A stretch of DNA of 64,000 nt from contig JABELC010000009.1 in assembly GCA_028455995.1 (NCBI GenBank), forward strand, positions 1,828,501-1,892,500, in the 5' to 3' direction. Numbering within the stretch: the first letter of the stretch is position 1; the number at the start of each line of letters is the position of its first letter. Under the pieces are notes generated by a model, which was not told where the DNA came from, ran no database searches, and saw nothing but the letters and a program-made list of their open reading frames with translations. Source of the stretch: Scleromitrula shiraiana (taxonomy: Eukaryota > Ascomycota > Leotiomycetes > Helotiales > Sclerotiniaceae). Shown here in pieces: positions 11,441-23,181 of this stretch. The translations under genes were made by a program, and so were the position numbers.

Positions 11441-11536
11441 GCCCCATTCGGCAATGAGGTCCGATTGACCAATGGGATAGACCGATTTATCAATGGGATG
11501 ACCCATTTGTAAATGGGCGATATTGCCGAATGGGGC
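11441..11536. repeat. Perfect 15-bp inverted repeat with 66-bp loop
   Basis: GCCCCATTCGGCAAT at 11441-11455 is exactly complementary to 11522-11536. The loop itself contains a smaller palindrome (CCCATTT..AAATGGG) and CAATGGGAT twice. It sits inside the AT-rich element at 10783-12286. Confidence 0.85.
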
Positions 11537-11539
11537 GGA

Positions 11540-11790
11540 CCAGATAGTCGTCTAGTAGCCGCCTGGTAGTCGCCTGGTAGGCGCCTGGTAGTTGGTAGGC
11601 GCCTGGTAGTTGGTAGCCGTATGGTCGCCGTATGGTAGGCGCCTGGTAGTTGGTAGCCGTATGGTCGCCGTATGGTAGCCGCCTGGTAGCTGGTAGCCGA
11701 TTGACAGTCAATTAGCAACCATTGACAGTACGGCGGTAGCCGCTTAATACCCACCTGGTAGCCGTCTGGCAGCTGGTAGCTGATTGACAG
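11540..11790. repeat. Degenerate minisatellite GGTAGNNG(C/T)CTGGTAG
   Basis: Repeated units built from CCTGGTAG, GTTGGTAGGCG and GTATGGTCGCC, with CTGATTGACAGTCAATTAG repeated near 11694 and 11780. It is GC-richer than its surroundings. Confidence 0.8.
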
Positions 11791-11910
11791 TCAATTAGCA
11801 ACTATTGATGGTGCGGTGCCTGGTGGCTGATTGACATTCAATTGGTAATCATTGACGTAAGTGGTCTGTGCGTTTGATCCTTGTTTATTAGACCAAAATT
11901 TTTCTGTTGA

Positions 11911-11912
11911 TG

Positions 11913-11961
<49 letters not shown>

Positions 11962-11974
11962 TAATAATAATAAT
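11911..11974. repeat. (AAT)n microsatellite
   Basis: About 20 near-perfect AAT units inside the inverted-repeat element. Confidence 0.9.
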
Positions 11975-12289
11975 ACTCGAGTCAAGTAATATAATATAGT
12001 ATACTATTAATAGTAATACTTAGTATATAATATATAATAACTTAATATTCATATAACTTGAAAATATATTAATAATACTACTAGTACTAGTAGTACTAGT
12101 ATCATAATAGTACTAGTAGTATAATTTTTACATACTAGTAGTACTAGTAATAAAATTAATAGATTATAATTAATTAGTAACTGCTTTAAAAATATATCAA
12201 GAATTTTTTGAAACATTAGTAAAATCACTCTTTTATCAATTTAAAAACGAGAATTGAATAGATTCCCAATAAAACCTCTTTTTTTATAC

Positions 12290-12864
12290 CAAAAGGAAAA
12301 GACAATAAACTTAACCGAGCAGGTCCACGCCAGGGTCAAACTTTAAAATATCTCTTTCAATTATCCTTCGCGATCGTCCATACATTTCAAGCTTTTGTAT
12401 TCAATGACGTACCTTAATAATGATATTAAGAACGAATTGTATACTGTGTTGGTTGTTGAGGTGAGTCTTAGAAAGGAGGTTAATGTTATAGGTCTGATTA
12501 GTCAGCAAAATAGACGCTTTTATACCCTTTCCGTCATCTAGTTTTACATCAACATCTCCAACAATACAGCCACAATTATCCCAACTGGATTCTGTCTTTT
12601 CTGTATTGATTGAGGTAAATGCTCTGCATGCGTCTTCGAATAACGGATGAATTTACTATATATGTGATTCACTCACCATTGATATTATGACTCTTTCTTT
12701 ACTCATATATCTTGTTTGCTTTGCTTCTCTGCCTTATCTTTATCCCTTACCTCCTCCCTTACAAAAGATACAAACAATTTGAGGTCCATAGGATACATTC
12801 TTCAAACTCTTGATACATACAATACAAATACATTCTCAAATTACTACACCACCTACAACTAAAC
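12290..12864. other. Intergenic, upstream of SUR7-family gene
   Basis: Pyrimidine-rich near the gene start (12700-12790). No reading frame with support; presumably holds the promoter and 5' UTR. Confidence 0.4.
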
Positions 12865-14039
12865 ATGAAGCCTCCAGCTGGCCTTCAACAGCCTTTCGCA
12901 GCTGGCCTTCAACAGCCTTTCGCAGCTATCCCACTGACTTGTTCTATATTCGCCTTCGTGCTTTCCATACTATGTCTTTCTGCAGGTCATAAAAGTAACT
13001 TTATGGAAGACTATCACATCGTAGCTGTGTGTACCATCCCCTTCTGACTCTGCTGGAAAACAACCTAACCTGATCTTTAGTTCAACACATCCGGCTTGGG
13101 TTCGAACCTCATTCCCGACAAGACTAGCTCCGCTCCCTCAGAAGTCATATCAAAAGCTTCATCATTGATCAACTCTCTCCCTACATCAATAGGTCTTGGC
13201 AATCTCATACACCGCACTCCAGAACCGGGCCTAGGGGATGATCTAGCAAATGCACTCGGTAAAATAGAAGGCGGAGTTGATGCAGTTGTAGACAAGCTAG
13301 CAGCGAAGCTCGGTATTAAGGAATGGTATTCGGTCCACATAATGGATATGTGCGAAGGAGATTATACCCCGAACGCATCAGCGAAAGATGCAAAGTATAG
13401 TGCTACTTCCTGCACGAAGCCAACCGCCATGTGTAAGTGAACGCAGTATACCATATCCATGTGACAACCAGCTAACCAGACCCAGATCATTTTGACCTCA
13501 CTAATATAATCGGTACAGAGCTATCCGTCGGACCTTTTCACCTAAAAATCAGCCAGCTTAATTGGTCCGCCGAGATTCAAGATAATCTCGACAAACTTTC
13601 CGACGCCCTAAACACAACTTTCCTATTCTACGCGATTGGAATCGCCACATCTGGGTTCGCGATCCTAACTTCGTTAGCAGCAATCTTCCACAAAGGACGG
13701 CTTCTCTCCTTGTTCAACTGGAGTCTCGCATCACTTGGTTTCGCAACGCTAGGCATCGCTTCTCTAATCATTAAGGTACTACAAGATAAGACTGTGGATG
13801 CGATTAACAAAGTTGGCAATGAAATTGGATTGTACGCGTATAAAGGGAAGAAATTTTTGGTCATCACTTGGCTTGCGACGGCATTTGTGTTCATTGCTGG
13901 GTGTACTTGGGTGGCTGTCTTGTTGATGGGGAAAAAGAATAAGGGGGGAGAATATACAGAGAAGAGGGGTTCGCGAGGAAGAATGAACTTCGGGAGATAT
14001 AGTGAGTTTGCGAGAAGAGTGCCGAAATATTGGAGATGA
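12865..14039 (+). CDS. SUR7/PalI-family four-helix membrane protein, 355 aa
   Basis: Exons 12865-13026, 13081-13432 and 13486-14039, with introns of 54 and 53 bp carrying CTAAC branch sites. The protein has a hydrophobic helix near residues 21-41 (IPLTCSIFAFVLSILC), a long extracellular-type loop with cysteines (MCEGDYTP, TSCTKPT), then three more helices (YAIGIATSGFAILTSL, ASLGFATLGIASLII, LVITWLATAFVFIAGC) and a basic cytosolic tail. This topology, with NWSAEIQDNL before the second helix, is that of the SUR7/PalI family, which in fungi sits in eisosomes or acts in pH sensing and wall integrity at the plasma membrane. The N-terminus contains a tandem 24-bp duplication encoding AGLQQPFA twice. 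Which family member it is cannot be settled from sequence alone. Confidence 0.85.
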
Positions 14040-14380
14040 GTTTTGATCAACAATGGATGGATACACGGACATTCTTTTTTGGCTTGAATTGTGGGACTTA
14101 GCCTTTCCTCTCTCTCTTTTTGGTTTTATGCTCTGGATTGGACTCAGGTTATGTTGATGAATAGATGAACGAACTGGTGGAAGGAGGAAACATTTTACTT
14201 CGATTTAATGTGTAGTTGTCTATAGCAAAGATACCCGGATATACTATAGTAGAATGAATTCATGAATCAATGTATGAAATCATACCTATGATGATCGGGA
14301 CCTTTATCGTATTCAATGTAATGTTTGAATTGAAGTGTTGCAAGAAAACTGGGATTGACTTCACATCGTGGCTTTATGTA
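14040..14380. other. Intergenic, 3' flank of SUR7-family gene
   Basis: About 340 bp, no feature seen up to the TA target site at 14379-14380. Confidence 0.5.
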
Positions 14381-15367
14381 CTCGGTTAAATTAAAATTGA
14401 AGCATGCGCAAATTACCGAAAAACCCTCAAAATCGATGATTTTATATAAATCACCTTTTATATCGATGTAAATAAATCGATCAATTATTTATAAAATTAT
14501 TTAAAATTTTAAATAAAAATTGTTTTTATATTAAAATATTTGTTATTAGTATATAAAGATTAAGTAATGATTTTAAAATTTATAATATTTAATAAAATAT
14601 AAAGTAAAAATTATATAAAAATACAATATTTTTAACTTGATTTAAATCGAATAAATTACTATATTAAAAAATAATAAAGACATATATGAATATATAAAAA
14701 ACAAACTTTTATTTAATATAAATATTATATATATTAAATGTATATAAAAAACATAATATAATAAAATTAAAAAGAGTATATATAATATTTATAAGCATTA
14801 ATTATCAAGTATTATCATATTAATTTTGATTTTTAAAAATCATTAAAATTATTTCAAATTTTTATATATAATAATTTATATTCTTATAATTATTATATTA
14901 AGATATTATTTAATATAATTTTGATTTAAATAAATTATTAAAATTTTTAAAGATTTTAAAAAGTTAAAAATATCTTTATAATTTTGATTTTTAAAGAATA
15001 TTATATTAAACTTTAATATATAATATTTATATGAAATAAAAGCTTTTCTTTTATATATTTATATATATCTTCATTATTTTCTAATATAGTAATTTGCTTG
15101 ATTTAAATTAAATTAAAATTATAGTATTTTTATATAATTTTTACTTTATATTTAATTAAATATTATAAATTTTAAAATCATTATTTAATTTTTAAATTTT
15201 AATAGTAAATATTTTAATATAAAAATAATCTATATTTAATATTTTAAATAATTTTATAAATAAATGATCGATTTATTTACATCGGCCCAAGAGGTGATTT
15301 GTACAAAATCGTCGATTTTGAAGCGATTCGCTTATTTTGCGCGTGCTTCAATTTTAATTTGACCGAG
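14381..15367. mobile_element. Near-palindromic TA-flanked element, copy 1 (987 bp)
   Basis: Begins CTCGGTTAAATTAAAATTG at 14381 and ends with the inverted complement at 15367, flanked on both sides by TA (14379-14380 and 15368-15369). The two halves are complementary for most of their length, through CGCGCAAA, AAATCGATGATTTT, TAAATCACCT and the AT-rich interior, so the element is one long imperfect palindrome. A homologous 977-bp copy lies at 50094-51070. There is no coding frame. TA targets and inverted ends suggest a Tc1/mariner-type non-autonomous or foldback element. The interior is nearly pure A+T, as expected after RIP. Confidence 0.75.
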
Positions 15368-15369
15368 TA

Positions 15370-16018
15370 TTGTATTTGTGGCTGTGCCATCGTCAAAATT
15401 TACCCCGCACTTGTGCTTTCTAAAGTCTTGATATGAGCGACGTATTCGAGTGATTACTCGAAGCTCTGTTCCTCATTTAATGTTTTGATATATCTTCTCA
15501 ATTATATTCTAGTTGCAAAGAACTAGTCTAGATATTGAGCTCCGTTTTGATTTGTAATCCAATCGCTGTCATGATTTTGACAAACTTCACCATCATCGAT
15601 TTGGTCCTTTAATCATTTGTTTAGATGATTTTCCTGTACCCCTTGATTTTCAACCTAAAAGGTTTTGGGTGCTATATCAATTGGAGTTATATCTAATATG
15701 TCCTAATTGGGAATTCGACCAGTTGAGATGTGCTTTATGTGTATTTTATTTTTATTGTTCTGTTCCTTATTACTCTTTGTGAATTGAAACAAAGACTCCA
15801 AGCTTTTTTCCGGAACGAGACTATATTGAAAGGTATTATATATGGTATCTTTAACTTTGTGAATCGAAATGTGAGGCGGAAAGAATGAATTGAAGCGCAG
15901 TACTACGTTTATGAATTTCATCCTTCAACATTACTACTATAAATGCAATTTACTAGAGGCAACTGAATTGTAGTAAAGAACGACAAAAGAATCAGTTCCA
16001 CTCGCATTAATCACAAAG
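15370..16018. other. Intergenic, upstream of coiled-coil gene
   Basis: About 650 bp without a supported reading frame; contains the promoter of the gene at 16019. Confidence 0.45.
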
Positions 16019-16762
16019 ATGTCAGGATCCCAGAGAAACAATCAATCGTGGTTCTCTTCGATATTTGGCTCAAAAACTGTCAATTATGGTGATATCGAAA
16101 CACTCCGTCGGCAAGTTCGAAGCCTTGAGATCGCCGTTAAAAATGCTTTCCAAACAGGAGGAGGACGTCTCACCCGTCGCGAAAGACAAGATATAATTAA
16201 AGCACGAAAAATCATCGCAAGAAACAAAGGTCCAGCAGTAGGTTCTGAGGCTCATACGACTCTCCAGCAGAAAAGAGAAGAAGCTGTCCAACATAATCGA
16301 CGTCTACGAGAAAAAATACAAGCTTCATTTTCTGAAAGAGATACAGCAAGAGCTGCGCTTGAAGACGCTCAACGACGAAGAAAAATTCTGGAGGATGAAA
16401 GAGATCAAGAGCAAGCTAAGAATATTAGCTTGGGGACCAAGATTCGAAATCTAAAACGACAAAAGGAAGCAGCGGAAGCAGATGCTTCATTGGCAGCGGA
16501 TCGAGCTATTCAACTCAAGGCTATAGCTGCAGAGCGAGACGAATTAGAAGATCGGCTTAAAAAGGTCACACGTGAGAGAGACTTGGACCATGAGGAGGTC
16601 GGGAGACTTAGTGAAGAGCTTATGAGTATTGATGATGAAACCGAAAAGCTTAGGGCTAAATGCAGAGACGTGGCGAAAGAAAGAGACCGCTTGCAAAGCC
16701 GACTTGATGAGATGGAGCAGAAACTTAAAGATGACAAGAAAGATACTGAAGAAGAGGAGTAA
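16019..16762 (+). CDS. Coiled-coil protein, 247 aa, function unknown
   Basis: Single-exon frame from ATG 16019. A short N-terminal part (QSWFSSIFGSK) is followed by an almost continuous heptad-rich coiled coil from about residue 28 to 240, dense in Glu, Arg, Lys and Leu (for example LEDAQRRRKILEDERDQEQ), and an acidic DTEEEE end. No signal peptide, membrane helix or enzymatic motif is present. A paralogue with the same layout but two stop codons lies at 19237-20220. No function is assigned. Confidence 0.75.
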   Translation: MSGSQRNNQSWFSSIFGSKTVNYGDIETLRRQVRSLEIAVKNAFQTGGGRLTRRERQDIIKARKIIARNKGPAVGSEAHTTLQQKREEAVQHNRRLREKIQASFSERDTARAALEDAQRRRKILEDERDQEQAKNISLGTKIRNLKRQKEAAEADASLAADRAIQLKAIAAERDELEDRLKKVTRERDLDHEEVGRLSEELMSIDDETEKLRAKCRDVAKERDRLQSRLDEMEQKLKDDKKDTEEEE

Positions 16763-17399
16763 TGAATGGTGTGGGTTCTTTAAACCTGGGCTGATGATAT
16801 GTTTTCAAGGGTCAGGTTGGAAAACAGCAGTTGCAGTTTGTCCAACTGAGATAATATGGTCCCCAATTTTACCAATACGAGAAGTTGTGAATCGTTGTAT
16901 ATCATGTATGTAATGGATCATAGATTTCTATTTAAACAAATAATTTTGGGAGATTGTGAGTACTGTATGAACTTGTGGTTTCGTTTGGATCTTTTCTTTG
17001 AAGTACGTATGAGAATGGGGCTAAGGAGCAACAATTTTTGAACAGATGAATATAACAAGTGTCAGTATCGAAAGATTAGAAGGAGATGAATTATGAGAGT
17101 AGAGCAAAGCGGCCATTTCATTCGGACAGAACATGCTATAATATGGAGTTGATTTGGCAGAATTTATGATATCTGAAAGATCTCGATACTTATTACCTTG
17201 AAGACGTACAAAATTGGCAAATTGATATCATTATATTAGGAGACATACATAACATAGCCTCAATTTATTTCTGTACATATATAAATCCAGTCATGGTTAT
17301 GTATAAAATAGCGTTTTAAGTTGTACAAATATTCTAGTCCATACATTTCACGCATTAAAAATCTCAAAACTGGTAGTGATATACCCAGCAAGGATTGAA
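16763..17399. other. Intergenic, nothing recognised
   Basis: About 640 bp between the coiled-coil gene and the end of the minus-strand pseudogene; only short chance frames. Confidence 0.45.
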
Positions 17400-18639
17400 G
17401 GTCTAAACAAATTCGAATGCTACAAGGATTTACCTCCCAATTAGCCAACAAATCCAACAATGTACATAAAAATTCATGTGTCAAGTCCGCCTCAATAATG
17501 CACGACATAGTATACCTATGAAGAAACAGGATTGATAAGAAAAGCGCTACAACGAGCGTCCACATAATGAAATCTCGGAACCCGATTCTGTGGCTGAAAT
17601 TCTTGCTACCGATGAGAAATCAACAGACCATTCTCATTCTGTGCCTCCGTAGGTGGATTATCTACCGAGTTACGCACTCCTATATAACAATCTCGTTCGT
17701 TGGGGGATTTATTTGCGATTCCTCGGCCCAGATTTGTGAATAATGAAATTGTAATGCAATGCTCTTCGAACATCTAAACAATGATATGTTTTCTCTCTTT
17801 TGTGAATACAGGTACAAATGAGGTATCATGTCTAGCTGTCGTGGAGATCCGGGGGCGATCGATCATAATCAAAGTAGACTTCTGCTGCACATATTATTTG
17901 ACCGATCTTATAATCGCGTCGTCGATGTATGACTCCGTATTGACTGATGCGCTGGGATGGTGCCGTCTGAGCAATGCTATCAGTATACGGTGGAGGGGCT
18001 TTCGCTTCCGGAGCTGTGACACCTGCATCGTTTTCGTAAAGTTTTTCTACTGCTATTACAGTTGGGGTACCGTCGTCTGTTGCTTCAATTTTAACATCAT
18101 ACCAAAACCGTTCTCCGCCATCCTTTGCTTGTCCAATATCCCATGGTTCGACGGGAAATCGCGGAAGCGGATGTCCAACCCACGGATTTTTGAGAGCTCA
18201 ATCTATGGGGGGTGGTCTGACAGGTAATTGTTAAGCTCCTCCTCCAGACCACCTCTTACTTGTTCCATGGTCCCTCTTTCTGGCCGCCAAACATCTCGAC
18301 CTGTACTGGTGCCGGAGTTCCTCCTACTGCTGCAGCATTCTCCCATCTTATAGTTCTTGCTGGCGTTGGTCCTTATGGTTGACCAGTTGTTGGTCTTGCT
18401 CTCCCCTGCGGTTGGGTAGTTATTGATCGAGCCGGTAGTTGGGTATGTGTTGGTCGAGCCGGTAGTGGTTTACCAGTTGTCACTCCCGCTCTTCCCGGTG
18501 GTGGAAAATTTTCTCGGCTTCCCCTAAATGGTGATTGAACACCTGCTGCTCCTGCCCTCCCTGGTGGTGGGAAATTTGCTCGGCCTCCCTGAATGGTGGC
18601 GCTCCCCCTCTCGGCTGGAAAACTGCGCTTCCAGCTCAT
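17400..18639 (-). pseudogene. Broken inverted paralogue of the RGG-rich/DUF6590-like gene
   Basis: ATG 18639 opens an 88-codon Arg/Gly/Pro-rich frame (ANFPPPGRAG and ENFPPPGRAG) ending at TAA 18373. Further along, in another frame (about 18182-17835), PPPYTDSIAQTAPSQR and YKIGQIICAAE match YTDSIMQTAPYKR and FRVGQIICAVE of the intact gene at 169-1503. After TAG 17832-17834 the next frame gives FVPVFTKERK and LFTNLGRGIANK, matching FGPIFTKERK and IFTNRGGGLSRK. The end gives HRYTMSCIIEADL, matching HYYSVPCIIEGSL. Homology stops near 17415. At least two frameshifts and three stops make it non-functional. It lies about 16 kb from the intact copy on the opposite strand. Confidence 0.75.
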
Positions 18640-19236
18640 CCACCCCTTACAACTCCTCCTCTACCGCCAGCTCTACCGACAGTTATCCATTCGCCATTAT
18701 CTATCATTGGAACTTTTCTCGGTGTAAGAATCGAATATATATAATGAAGCCATGTTTTCCAAAGAACTATTTCTTCGCTTGACTCCCGAATATCTACTGT
18801 ATGTTCAGATCGAGATAGAATTAATCTTTAACTAAAGTAAATTAAGTGACTAATAAATCATATGATTCCATGTACTGCACGCTTTCTACGGAGAGTAAGG
18901 AAATTGCAACTTTCAGTTAATTGTGTTTTCTGGGAAGTATAAAGGTGCTCTGGAATTTCTTTAACTAAATGCAGTCTTTTTGATCTTTATTGTTCAAAAC
19001 AAAGCGCTTATTATTTAAATGATAAATTATTTTAGTGAGTGCAATTTTTGGACAAAGCATCTACTGATCAGTTTGTTCTATAATTTTACAAGCTTATCAT
19101 CTCTTAGTAATTAATCCCAATTACTGAGCTCCTCAATCTGCGAAACATTATAGAAGCATAAAAAGCATTTCAATACGATTCTTGCATTCACGTATCAATT
19201 CATATTACTTGCAGAAATTACATAGTATTACGGAAG
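18640..19236. other. Divergent spacer between two pseudogenes
   Basis: About 600 bp, AT-rich, no frame or repeat recognised. Confidence 0.45.
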
Positions 19237-20220
19237 ATGTCTACGTGGTGGAACTTCCAGTCGCAGAACGAAGAACCTACACCCTCAGAAATAGAGGCGC
19301 TTCGACTTCATGTCGAGAGGCTTGAGCGACATATCCGATGAACCGCAATTGATAATTCTAGACTCGATGGTGGCATTGACACCAGGATAGGGACTCATAG
19401 ACAGCCTCAAGCTATCACAGAACTTACAAGGGAGAGAGATGCCCTAGCCCTTTCTAACGAGACACTTTTGAGGCAGATCGAGACCCTCAACGGACAACTC
19501 TCGGATCGACTCAACGAATACAACAAATTTCGCGATGATATGAGGGGACAATTGAAGACCACACGCACAGATCTTTAGACGGAACAAGACTCTCATGCAA
19601 AATCCACCACGACCTTTGCAAGACAGAGGGAAAATCTCACCCGTCAAAACAAGGACATTTCTCAGCAACTGAAATCAAGCATTGCTGAAAAACTTTCCAC
19701 GGAGCAACGAGTAGAGGAACAAGTGTTAGAAGTAGATGATTTGAATAGACAGCTTACGGAAGTTCCAACTAGAACAGAAGGAGCGGAAGGCACAGCGTCT
19801 TACACCGAAAGTCTTCTAGATATTGTTCCCGTTATTGTCACAAGCGACCAGACTGAAAACCGAGCCATTGTATTTGAAGAAGACCTTTTCAATTCTTGGA
19901 ACACCATTCTCAATACCTGGGAAAAGTATTCATTATGGGGCGCAAAATATAAAGAAGTTGAAGCTGACAAAGCAAACGTTCAAGCTAAAATTTCGGTAGT
20001 TGGCTACGACGAGGAATATGTGCGTAATGCTGTCGAAAAAGACAATGAACAATTACGCCATATCAAAATTAAGTATGATAAATTGCTTTACAGGCTGGCC
20101 GAAGATGTCACGACAGTTTTTGACCGTATCCGGGAAGTTTTTGATGCAAACCAGGTTTTCAAACCTGATGAAACTGCCTGGAAGCTGGAAGTCAATAAGT
20201 TTGGCAGTAAAGATCCATAG
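19237..20220 (+). pseudogene. Coiled-coil paralogue with two in-frame stops
   Basis: From ATG 19237 one uninterrupted frame runs to TAG 20218-20220 with stops only at 19339-19341 (TGA, likely from CGA) and 19576-19578 (TAG, likely from CAG). The start MSTWWNFQSQNEEP and the following SEIEALRLHVERLERH parallel SWFSSIFGSK and DIETLRRQVRSLE of the intact gene at 16019. The middle is Glu/Gln/Arg-rich coiled coil. The last 165 codons (from 19723) are an open frame and contain YDKLLYRLAEDVTTVFDRIR. There are no frameshifts, so the damage is two transitions. A downstream start producing the last 165 residues cannot be excluded. Confidence 0.65.
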
Positions 20221-21843
20221 ATCATGGGGGGTCATATACCAATATATAAGGGGGACGAGAGACAAAGTCAATGGGTTGAGTAACAGGAGAGTGTTGAACA
20301 TGATGAGAACAGCGAGTATTGGAGGGAGGAGAGGGATAAAATAGAGGAATGAGATGGATCGATAAGACATTTTTCCAGATGAGCCTAATATATACTTAAG
20401 TTCCATGGCAGGGGGAAATGAAACATATTTAGCGGTAAACATCTGACGCTAAATTGCGTACGGAACTAGTTTCAGTCCTTTGTGATAAATATAAGAATTC
20501 AACAACCATGTTCATAGGTATTATTACCAATGGACTTTTACTTTCGTCCAATTAAATGACACGAGTGATCACTCTTGTTTATCTTCGTTTTGCCTATGCG
20601 ATCTAGTAATAACCTCTCCCACTATCATCACTTCAAAGACCACATAGATAGCCAAACCCCTTTTCATCATACCCAGCTCAATTCCATCACAATAAAACCT
20701 CAGATTATTCTTACTACTATGCTATCGACGGTCTGAGGACTCTCCATGCTCGGAATCCTGGATGTGTAGAAAAGTCCGAGGTTCATTATAACGACGGATC
20801 TCGCTGACAAGACAGATGTGAGTCAGCAACAATGTCAACTCAATTCAACGCAACGAACAACTTCCTCTTTTTAAATCTCGGTTACTAGTACCCCCCTTTT
20901 CCTATCCGCCCATCCAAAATAAACACCCACACCGTGATAACCATCTAAAAATCATCAGAACAATATCGAGTTCTTAATCTAATTACTTTTTAATTAATAG
21001 ATATATAAGAAATTGACATCGAGGATACTAGTATCATTATTTTGAACCACGAGGAACGTTCTATATAATCATAGTGTTACTACTAGTAGTATCACTTTCA
21101 GATCCAATCTAATTTCCAATTTAATACTTGATCAATGATCAATGTTCTTTTTATACTTAGCTATCTATTTCCTCTCATCTTTTTCAAGTTTTTTCAATAT
21201 AATAAATCGTCCATCAACAAGTCCCTTATTAAATATATGATCTTACCACTCAATATAGTACTAGTATTCAATCTATTATTTTATTTATTATCAAAACATA
21301 GTATATATATTCAAATAATCATATATCATGCATTCAAGTTATCTTCAACCAGACCGGGCCTCATTCATTCAATCTACCCACTAGTATCAAGAACATACTA
21401 GTACTACTATCAGTCAAACCCCTCATACTACTACTAGTAACAAAACCACAAAGAAATCTAAATCCAGATCATATTACACACCACAACGCTAACGAATAGA
21501 ACTTTAAATTATATATATCATGATCCCTTATCTCAAACTAAAACCCTCATTCCTATATACTAATACTAGTACATTCAAGTTCTTACTACTAGCATGATCG
21601 TAATATGATAGAATCATCCATCTAACTTATTTATCATGATCATTCAAGTTTATAAAAAACATTCATGAATCTTTTCTTTTATCTTTATATATTAACTTAG
21701 ATTAATTTCATTATTATTTTTATTTCATTCTATTTTATTTTTTTATTTAAATTTTCAATATAGGTATTTTAAATTCAAAATATTAATAGCAAGAATTATA
21801 GGATAGCGATAAAATGACCGGTTTTGGTGAGTGTTAGGATAGG

Positions 21844-21971
21844 TATGAGTATGAGTATGAGTATGAGTATGAGTATGAGTATGAGTATGAGTATGAGTAC
21901 GAGTATGAGTACGAGTATGAGTATGAGTATGAGTATGAGTATGAGTATGAGTATGAGTATGAGTATGAGTA
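21844..21971. repeat. (ATGAGT)n hexanucleotide microsatellite
   Basis: About 21 units, with two units changed to GTACGAGT. On the minus strand it produces a long Thr-His frame that is not a gene. Confidence 0.95.
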
Positions 21972-22562
21972 TATGATTGGGATTGAGAGGAAGGTGGAGA
22001 GGATAGTGTTAAGAAGAGAGTTACTAGTACGAGCAGGGAAAGACTCGGATAGTTACTAGCAAGGGAATAGACGAGGACTAGGACGAGAAAAAGAATAAAA
22101 AACAATAAAACAAATACACTTAGATGTAAATTCAACAAGCAAAAACAAAAAGTAATAAAAAGAGAAGAGAAGATTTTCAAATTGAGGTTATTATATAGTA
22201 ATACTAGTATAAGATCGTGAGAAGGACTCGGAGGAGAAAAAGCAGGAAGCAAGAAAAAGATTTTGTGATAGAGTTTTTAAAGATCCGAGTTGGACTTGTA
22301 TTAAGATGGGTATGGGGGTAGAGGAGATGAGATATGGTAGTGGGAAGGAATGGAGAGGGTGGCCCGGGATATGGGGATGGGAGATTATTATTTTTTTGTT
22401 ATTTTTTTATTTTTATAATGATGATATATTGTTTTCAAGTTAGATTAAATGATTGATTTATTCAAGTTGCTAGTGTTAATGAATATAACTTGAAGGATTA
22501 ATAGACTCGGATGATTTTTTTATTAAAATGAAGAATTGGTTATTAACTCCAAGTCCAGAAAC

Positions 22563-22602
22563 CACTCACTCACTCACTCACTCACTCACTCACTCACTCA
22601 CT
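22563..22602. repeat. (CACT)10 microsatellite
   Basis: Ten perfect CACT units. Confidence 0.95.
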
Positions 22603-23181
22603 GACTATAATTCTGATTGATTAATTAATTAATACATATATACATAATACATATATATATATACTAAATTCTATTTTCTATCATCATCACTATCATACCA
22701 ATGATCAGTATTCTAAATAAACAAACTAATAACTTAATCATTCGACATGATCATGATCATGCTAATGATTTAAAAATTTAAACATTTAAACTTATATCTA
22801 TAGTATAACTTAAAAGCTATCTAGTATCTATCTAGTATATTTCACATACTAGTAATAGATATATATATGATAGTATATCATATAATATATATAATTTCCT
22901 AAAAAAATACCTTTATTGGTAGTCTTACTCTCTCTCTAATAATTATCAAATACTACTACTACTAGTAAACACCATAATAAAAAATTCATCTAAAACTAAA
23001 AACTCTGAAACTAAAAATCTAAAACGAAAATTGACGGAAAACTCTTTTCATAATTTCATTACCTCAAGTTATTACTTGTAAAATCGAATATCCATAGTAC
23101 ATATCAACCACCACTACCATACACTACCAGCGAATAATATATAAATATAAATTAAACTTTAAATTAACTTAAAAGTTACAA

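Larger units (their letters stand above)
10783..12286. mobile_element. Decayed inverted-repeat DNA element, ~1.5 kb, TA-flanked
   Basis: The two ends are imperfect inverted repeats of roughly 120 bp. The left end reads CAAAAAAAGAGG from 10783, and the right end on the opposite strand reads TAAAAAAAGAGG from 12286; both continue with matching blocks such as GAATCTA, TTCTCG and GTGATTTTA. A TA dinucleotide flanks each end, as for Tc1/mariner-type insertion. No transposase frame is visible. The interior holds a GC-richer minisatellite, a perfect 15-bp hairpin stem and many TACTAGTA palindromes, so it is a non-autonomous or heavily rearranged copy. Confidence 0.6.
20221..23181. other. Low-complexity intergenic belt
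   Basis: About 3 kb of AT-rich sequence with many ACTAGT/TACTAGTA palindromes (for example 21080-21100, 21395-21440, 22960) and two clear microsatellites. Long open frames here arise from the repeats and were not accepted as genes. Confidence 0.5.

Noticed and set aside
11413..11754. 113-codon minus-strand frame
   Set aside because: Produced by the GGTAG minisatellite; repeated RRLPTTRRL-type peptide, no start context.
21755..22252. 165-codon minus-strand frame rich in Thr-His
   Set aside because: It is a translation of the (ATGAGT)n microsatellite.
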